Source: an uncultured Oscillospiraceae bacterium (lineage in GTDB: Bacteria > Bacillota_A > Clostridia > Oscillospirales > Acutalibacteraceae). From it: 8,494 bases of DNA. The position numbers and the translations under genes are program-made. Position 1 is the first letter of the stretch; each line of letters opens with the position of its first letter. The DNA lies in NCBI GenBank assembly GCA_910589395.1, contig CAJUTL010000065.1, forward strand, positions 1-8,494, in the 5' to 3' direction. The notes under the pieces are model-generated. The model saw only the letters and a list, made by a program, of their open reading frames with translations, did no database searches and was not told where the DNA came from. Shown here in pieces: positions 4,771 to 8,494 of the stretch.

Positions 4771-6232
4771 ACTGACGATTTGGAAAAATGGAAACGCCCA
4801 TAAAATCCCTTTTGAAAGGGCGGCTCTGTTGGACGATATTTTGGAGAAGGCCGGTTTTTCCCTGCCGCACCCCTGCGGCGGTCACGGCAACTGCGGCAAA
4901 TGCGCCGTAGAGCTTTCCGGCGCTGTTTCTGAGCCCAATGAGCAGGAAAAAAAAGCAGGGAAGCGGTTATCCTGTCAGGCGGTCATTCTGGGAGATGCTT
5001 CCGTGTTCCTGCCCAATGGCGGCAGAGCCATGGATATTGAAACGGAAACGGGCGTACAAAGCGTTTCCCTGCGGCCCATGCCGGGAACCTATGGAGCGGC
5101 GGTAGATATCGGTACTACTACCATCGCGCTGAAGGTGTTTGATTTGAAAACAGGCCAGTGCATCGGCACAGCGGCGGCGCTAAATCCGCAAACCTCAGAA
5201 GCGGCCGATGTTATGGGCCGTATCGAGGCCGCGATGGGGGGGAAACTTTCTCAGCTGCAGGCTCAGGTCACCGAGTGTGTGGAAGCCTTAATGCGGCAGG
5301 CCGTTTCAGAAGAAAAACAGCCGGACGTTTTGGCAATTACAGGCAACACAACCATGCTTTACCTGCTCTGCGGGATCGATCCGGAGAGCCTCTCCCACGC
5401 ACCCTTCCTGGCGGAAACCCTGTTTGATACAGAAGCGGATTTTTCCGGTCGAAAAGCTTATTTACCGCCCTGCATGAATGCTTTTGTGGGGGCGGACATC
5501 ACCTGCGCCGTGCTGGCTTCCGGTATGTGTCAGAAAGCGGAAACCTCTCTTCTTTGTGATATTGGAACCAACGGCGAAATTGCCCTGTGGAAAGACGGCG
5601 TTTTATATGTGACCTCCACCGCCGCCGGCCCTGCCTTTGAAGGGGCCGGGATCTCCTGCGGCTGCGGCAGCGTCAGCGGGGCTATTGACCGGGTTTGGCT
5701 GGAGGAGGGGAAGCTGCGGATCCATACGATCCACGAGGCGAAAGCGGTGGGGATCTGTGGTTCCGGGCTGATCGACGCCATTGCCGCGGGCCTGAAAAAC
5801 GGAGAGATCGATGAGACCGGCGCCTTGGAGGACGATACCCTTTCCCTGACGGAGGGGGTCGCCATAGAGCAAAAGGATATCCGTTCTGTCCAGCTTGCCA
5901 AGGCGGCCATTGCCGCGGGCATTGAAACCCTTCTGGAAACGGCGGGGACAACGGTGGAAGAGATTGGAACGCTGTACATCACCGGCGGTTTCGGCAGCCA
6001 TTTGAATGTGGAAAGCGCCGTGGAGATCGGTCTGCTTCCCAAGGGGATAGAAGATCGAACCAGAGTTTTGGGAAACGCGGCCCTTGCCGGCGTGTCCCGG
6101 GTGCTGCTGGATCAAAGGGAAAAGCAGGAGCTCAGCCGGATCGCCGGGCTTTCCAAACATGTAAACCTTGGCGGCAATGCCGTGTTTAACGAAAAATACG
6201 TCAACAACATGTTTTTGGGGAATGATTTTTAA
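4763..6232 (+). CDS. Compact RACo/RamA-like corrinoid reactivase (2Fe-2S ferredoxin + ASKHA ATPase)
   Basis: This 489-residue protein resembles the reductive activators of corrinoid proteins (RACo, DUF4445 family), which use ATP and a low-potential electron to return inactive Co(II) to Co(I). The N-terminal domain (about 1-85) has the plant-type 2Fe-2S motif C38-x5-C44-x2-C47-x23-C71. The ASKHA ATPase region starts near residue 112 (VDIGTTT from V114) and continues with ITGNTTM, DIGTNGE (D266-E272), AAGPAFEG (287-294), GICGSG (330-335) and TGGFGSH (407-413). Characterised RACo proteins are about 600 residues or more with a linker and middle domain between ferredoxin and ATPase. Here only about 30 residues separate them, so this is a shortened form. 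The frame is intact and all motifs are present, so it is not a broken gene. Gene context with the corrinoid protein strongly supports the role. Confidence 0.9.
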   Translation: MFELTIWKNGNAHKIPFERAALLDDILEKAGFSLPHPCGGHGNCGKCAVELSGAVSEPNEQEKKAGKRLSCQAVILGDASVFLPNGGRAMDIETETGVQSVSLRPMPGTYGAAVDIGTTTIALKVFDLKTGQCIGTAAALNPQTSEAADVMGRIEAAMGGKLSQLQAQVTECVEALMRQAVSEEKQPDVLAITGNTTMLYLLCGIDPESLSHAPFLAETLFDTEADFSGRKAYLPPCMNAFVGADITCAVLASGMCQKAETSLLCDIGTNGEIALWKDGVLYVTSTAAGPAFEGAGISCGCGSVSGAIDRVWLEEGKLRIHTIHEAKAVGICGSGLIDAIAAGLKNGEIDETGALEDDTLSLTEGVAIEQKDIRSVQLAKAAIAAGIETLLETAGTTVEEIGTLYITGGFGSHLNVESAVEIGLLPKGIEDRTRVLGNAALAGVSRVLLDQREKQELSRIAGLSKHVNLGGNAVFNEKYVNNMFLGNDF

Positions 6233-6234
6233 GC

Positions 6235-6268
6235 ACTGCCGTTTTGGGGCCATATGGCAGTAAATTTT
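6235..6268 (+). terminator. Candidate terminator after the RACo-like gene
   Basis: ACTGCCGT (6235-6242) pairs with ATGGCAGT (6254-6261) with one G-T wobble, followed by AAATTTT. It starts 3 nt after the stop codon. The T run is short and offset, so this is moderate evidence. Confidence 0.45.
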
Positions 6269-6302
6269 GCCTCCGCGTATCTGCTTTTAAGAAAGCTCTC
6301 GG

Positions 6303-6331
6303 TAGACATTTTTTGTCAATAGGACTATACT
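6303..6331 (+). promoter_or_regulatory. Candidate upstream promoter of the MerR-RDD gene
   Basis: TAGACA (6303-6308) and TATACT (6326-6331) are 17 bp apart, a reasonable sigma-A promoter. It would give a leader of about 110 nt before the ATG at 6447. Confidence 0.45.
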
Positions 6332-6382
6332 GGAAGCATAGAAAAAATTCAGAAGTCTCGCCGGATAAAAATCAAAAAAAGC

Positions 6383-6420
6383 TTGACTGTAAACCTGCTT
6401 GATACTGTATTTTGGTATCA
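6383..6420 (+). promoter_or_regulatory. Candidate MerR-type promoter and operator
   Basis: TTGACT (6383-6388) is followed by TATTTT (6408-6413) after a 19-bp spacer, the long spacing typical of MerR-controlled promoters; TGTATT at 17 bp is an alternative -10. A dyad, TGATAC (6400-6405) and GTATCA (6415-6420), overlaps the -10. It is a plausible autoregulatory site, although MerR operators usually lie within the spacer. Confidence 0.4.
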
Positions 6421-6433
6421 GGAAAGTCATTTT

Positions 6434-6440
6434 GGGGGTG
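6434..6440 (+). promoter_or_regulatory. Ribosome binding site of the MerR-RDD gene
   Basis: GGGGGTG lies 6 nt before the ATG at 6447. It favours that start, which begins directly at the MerR helix-turn-helix (MTIKEIEELSG), over an ATG 48 nt upstream that lies inside the promoter. Confidence 0.65.
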
Positions 6441-6446
6441 CTTTTT

Positions 6447-7895
6447 ATGACGATCAAAGAAATAGAAGAGCTTTCCGGCATGACCAGAGCAAATATCCGT
6501 TTTTACGAGGCGGAGGGACTGCTTTCTCCCGCAAGGGAAGAAAACGGTTATCGGGACTATTCGGAAGAAAATCTTGCGATATTGAAGCGGATCAAGCTTC
6601 TCCGAAGCCTGCATATCCCCTTGGAAGAAATCAAGGCAATTCAAAGCGGTGCAGTGAATTTGACAACGGTCTTGAACCGGCAGCTGGCGCAGCTTACCGC
6701 GGATCGGGAAAGCTTGGAAAAGGCTTGGGAGATCTGCCGGGAAATGCGGGACGAAGGCGTACTGTATGAAACACTGGACGCCCAGAAATATCTGGATTCC
6801 ATGGATCAAAACGGCATGCAGGCCGCGCCGGAGCTTCTTTCCGATCAGGCTCCAAGGGCCTGGGTGCCCTGGCGGCGTTTTTTCGCCAGAATGTTCGATC
6901 TGGCATTTTATGCCTGCCTTTGGACTATCTTTTTGCTGCTGGTATGTCATATTCAGGCCACAGACCGATCCGGCGCGGAGAATCTTTTGGATTTTGCGGC
7001 CGGGCTTCTTCTCATGCTGTTTCTGGAGCCGTTGTTTCTTTCTTTGCTTCGAACAACGCCGGGAAAATGGATCTTCGGCCTTCGGGTGATGGATAACGAT
7101 GGGCGCAGGCTGACCTACCGCAAGGCGCTGGCCAGAACCTGGGGCGTGCTTGTGAAAACCGGCTTTCAGCTTCCGATTTATTCCTGGATCCGTATGCTGC
7201 AATGCTACCGTATCTACGATAAGCTGGGAACGCTCTCCTGGGAATACGATTCCGAGGAAACAGTTCGGGATACGAAAAACTGGCGCTGTTTCGCAATGAC
7301 GGGCGCTTACCTGCTGCTGTTTTTCGCGCTCTTCCTTTCCGTGCTTCGGGCAGAGCTGCCAAAGCACAGGGGAGAGCTTACCGTTGCGGAATTTTGTGAA
7401 AATTACGATCGTTACCTATGGTACTATTACGGCGATACCCGTTACACGCTGGACAGCGCCGGGAACTGGATCGAAGCGCGGGAGCCCGGCGTTTACACAA
7501 TTACGATAGGGGAAAGCCAGGAAATGCCGCAATTTTCTTTTGTGGAAAAAGAGGGGCGGATCACGGAGGTCGCCCTGAAGAGCCGCACTGTAATACCGAT
7601 CAAGGACGAGAAAAGCCTTTTGTTCTATGCCAATCAAGAGGAGATCATGCTTTCCGCCATGTCCTTTACGCTGGCCCAAGACGGGGTGGATTGGACAAAA
7701 AAAGAGCTGAAAGACCTTGCGGAACAGCTGGAAGCCCCCTTTGCTGACTTTTCCCTGGAGCTTTACGGCGTACAGCTTTCCTGCCATTACGCGTTTTCCG
7801 GCTGTGCTCAGGAATATGATACCGTCTTTTCCCCAAAGCAGGGAGCGGAAATAGCGGAATGCGAGTTTTTGTTTACTATGAAAAAGACTGATTGA
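6447..7895 (+). CDS. Membrane-bound MerR-RDD fusion regulator
   Basis: This 482-residue protein joins a DNA-binding head to a membrane domain. Residues 1-70 are a MerR winged helix (MTIKEIEELSGMTRANIRFYEAEGLL, then NGYRDYSEENL). Residues about 70-120 form the helical dimerisation segment. Residues about 142-240 are an RDD domain: the RRFFARMFD stretch ending at D151, two hydrophobic segments (about 149-170 and 180-202) and TPGKWIFGLRV from T204. A third membrane helix lies at about 283-304. Residues 305-482 are soluble (LTVAEFCENYDRYLWYYYGD onward) and would lie outside the cell if there are three helices. No known ligand domain is recognised there. It may be a one-component sensor that reads an envelope or extracellular signal and controls nearby genes. 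Promoter elements with MerR-like spacing sit upstream. The target and the signal are unknown. Confidence 0.88.
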   Translation: MTIKEIEELSGMTRANIRFYEAEGLLSPAREENGYRDYSEENLAILKRIKLLRSLHIPLEEIKAIQSGAVNLTTVLNRQLAQLTADRESLEKAWEICREMRDEGVLYETLDAQKYLDSMDQNGMQAAPELLSDQAPRAWVPWRRFFARMFDLAFYACLWTIFLLLVCHIQATDRSGAENLLDFAAGLLLMLFLEPLFLSLLRTTPGKWIFGLRVMDNDGRRLTYRKALARTWGVLVKTGFQLPIYSWIRMLQCYRIYDKLGTLSWEYDSEETVRDTKNWRCFAMTGAYLLLFFALFLSVLRAELPKHRGELTVAEFCENYDRYLWYYYGDTRYTLDSAGNWIEAREPGVYTITIGESQEMPQFSFVEKEGRITEVALKSRTVIPIKDEKSLLFYANQEEIMLSAMSFTLAQDGVDWTKKELKDLAEQLEAPFADFSLELYGVQLSCHYAFSGCAQEYDTVFSPKQGAEIAECEFLFTMKKTD

Positions 7896-7970
7896 AGCCG
7901 TGGTTATTTCTTGAAGAATCTGTGTTTCTTTTGTTTGGAGTGCGGGGATATCGGAAAAGGGTACTAGCCT

Positions 7971-8011
7971 ATTTACAACCGGGTGGCTTGACGTTTATAA
8001 TAGTTGTAAAT
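7971..8011 (+). promoter_or_regulatory. Promoter of the SnoaL-like gene flanked by a perfect inverted repeat
   Basis: TTTACA (7972-7977) and a consensus TATAAT (7996-8001) are separated by 18 bp. ATTTACAAC (7971-7979) and GTTGTAAAT (8003-8011) are exact reverse complements; the left arm covers the -35 and the right arm covers the expected start site near 8008. Arm centres are 32 bp apart, about three helical turns, as expected for two dimer half-sites on one DNA face. This suggests an operator, possibly for the adjacent MerR-RDD protein. Confidence 0.65.
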
Positions 8012-8031
8012 TTTGGCAGGGAGTGATCGCC

Positions 8032-8394
8032 ATGACCGAAAAACTGATTGAAACGTCAAAACGCTTTTGGAAAGCGATGGAGCAGTCCGATGTTGCTGTG
8101 ATGGAGGAGATCGCCCACAAGGATTGCTGTTTTGTGCACATCGGCGTAACATGTGGGCTGGAAGAGGAAATGAGATGCTTTACCGATCAGATTTTCCAGC
8201 CTACTGAGATCGCACTGCACAGCCAGGCTCCCAAGCTATGGGGAGACGCCGGTATCGTGATCACCGATTGCGATTACGGTCTGCTGTTAGGCGGTAAACC
8301 GACTACCCATCATTTTGCCGTTACGGAGGTCTACACGAAGGACGGCAACGATTGGAAGCTGGTGCAGTTTTCCTTTACCGCGTTGGTGTATTGA
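8032..8394 (+). CDS. Small SnoaL/NTF2-like (DUF4440-type) protein
   Basis: This 120-residue protein resembles the cone-shaped NTF2/SnoaL superfamily. It opens with a helix (KLIETSKRFWKAMEQSDVAVMEEIAHKDCCFVHIG), has the family-typical drop to a FVHIG strand and ends in strands (THHFAVTEVYTKDGNDWKLVQFSFTALVY). Such folds act as small isomerases, hydrolases or ligand-binding proteins, and no catalytic residues can be assigned here. I chose the ATG at 8032 because GGGAG lies 8 nt upstream; a GTG nine bases earlier overlaps that site. It has its own promoter and lies 136 nt after the MerR-RDD gene. No signal peptide is visible, so it is probably cytoplasmic. The function is unknown. Confidence 0.8.
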   Translation: MTEKLIETSKRFWKAMEQSDVAVMEEIAHKDCCFVHIGVTCGLEEEMRCFTDQIFQPTEIALHSQAPKLWGDAGIVITDCDYGLLLGGKPTTHHFAVTEVYTKDGNDWKLVQFSFTALVY

Positions 8395-8494
8395 GTACTG
8401 TAAAAATAAAGTATTAGATAAAAATTGTAACATATATAGACAGGGAAAAAATTGGTATTGTGAGGTTGAAAATATCAAAATTACTATCAATTCA
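8395..8494. other. AT-rich tail without a gene
   Basis: The last 100 bases are strongly AT-rich compared with the coding DNA and carry no coding frame or clear terminator that I can support. They probably contain the 3' end of the SnoaL-like transcript and regulatory sequence for whatever lies to the right. Confidence 0.5.

Noticed and set aside
7905..7918. TTCTTGAAGAA as a terminator after the MerR-RDD gene
   Set aside because: The arms are separated by a single base, so no hairpin can form, and no T tract follows directly.

Overview
This window looks like chromosomal DNA from an anaerobic, roughly 50% GC Bacillota, most plausibly a Clostridia gut-type species (Oscillospirales-like). The reasons are strong AAGGAGG-type ribosome binding sites, sigma-A style promoters, Rho-independent terminators with T tracts, and a gene set built on corrinoid (vitamin B12) methyl transfer and iron-sulfur proteins. 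The taxonomic placement is inference from gene content; no rRNA or marker gene is present.

Layout. Bases 1-325 hold no convincing gene but carry several perfect inverted repeats. Bases 326-1171 (minus) encode an AraC-family regulator. It is transcribed divergently from a corrinoid methyltransferase operon that starts from a good promoter at 1240-1268. The operon encodes a UroD-fold methyltransferase of the substrate:corrinoid type (1307-2371), a corrinoid-binding shuttle protein (2463-3092), and a second UroD-fold methyltransferase with an MtaA/MtbA-type zinc motif (3110-4102). A strong terminator (4111-4159) follows. Next comes a tightly coupled pair: a DUF2284-type eight-cysteine putative Fe-S protein (4213-4770), overlapping by 8 nt a compact RACo/RamA-like ferredoxin-ASKHA ATPase (4763-6232). 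Bases 6447-7895 encode a predicted membrane-bound regulator that fuses a MerR DNA-binding head to an RDD membrane domain and a probably extracytoplasmic tail. Bases 8032-8394 encode a small SnoaL/NTF2-like protein behind a promoter flanked by a perfect 9-bp inverted repeat. The last 100 bases are AT-rich and carry no gene I can support.

How the genes work together. The first five plus-strand genes form a nearly complete methyl-transfer module. MT-I would take a methyl group from an unknown donor onto Co(I) of the corrinoid protein. The zinc-type MT-II would pass it to an acceptor, and the RACo-like protein would rescue inactive Co(II) corrinoid using ATP and a low-potential electron, perhaps delivered by the DUF2284 protein. 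The AraC protein is the likely substrate-responsive activator. The unusual point is that MT-II is of the thiol-activating UroD type rather than the pterin-binding type expected for transfer to tetrahydrofolate, so the methyl acceptor in this presumably non-methanogenic bacterium is an open question. The MerR-RDD protein and the SnoaL-like gene appear to be a separate unit.
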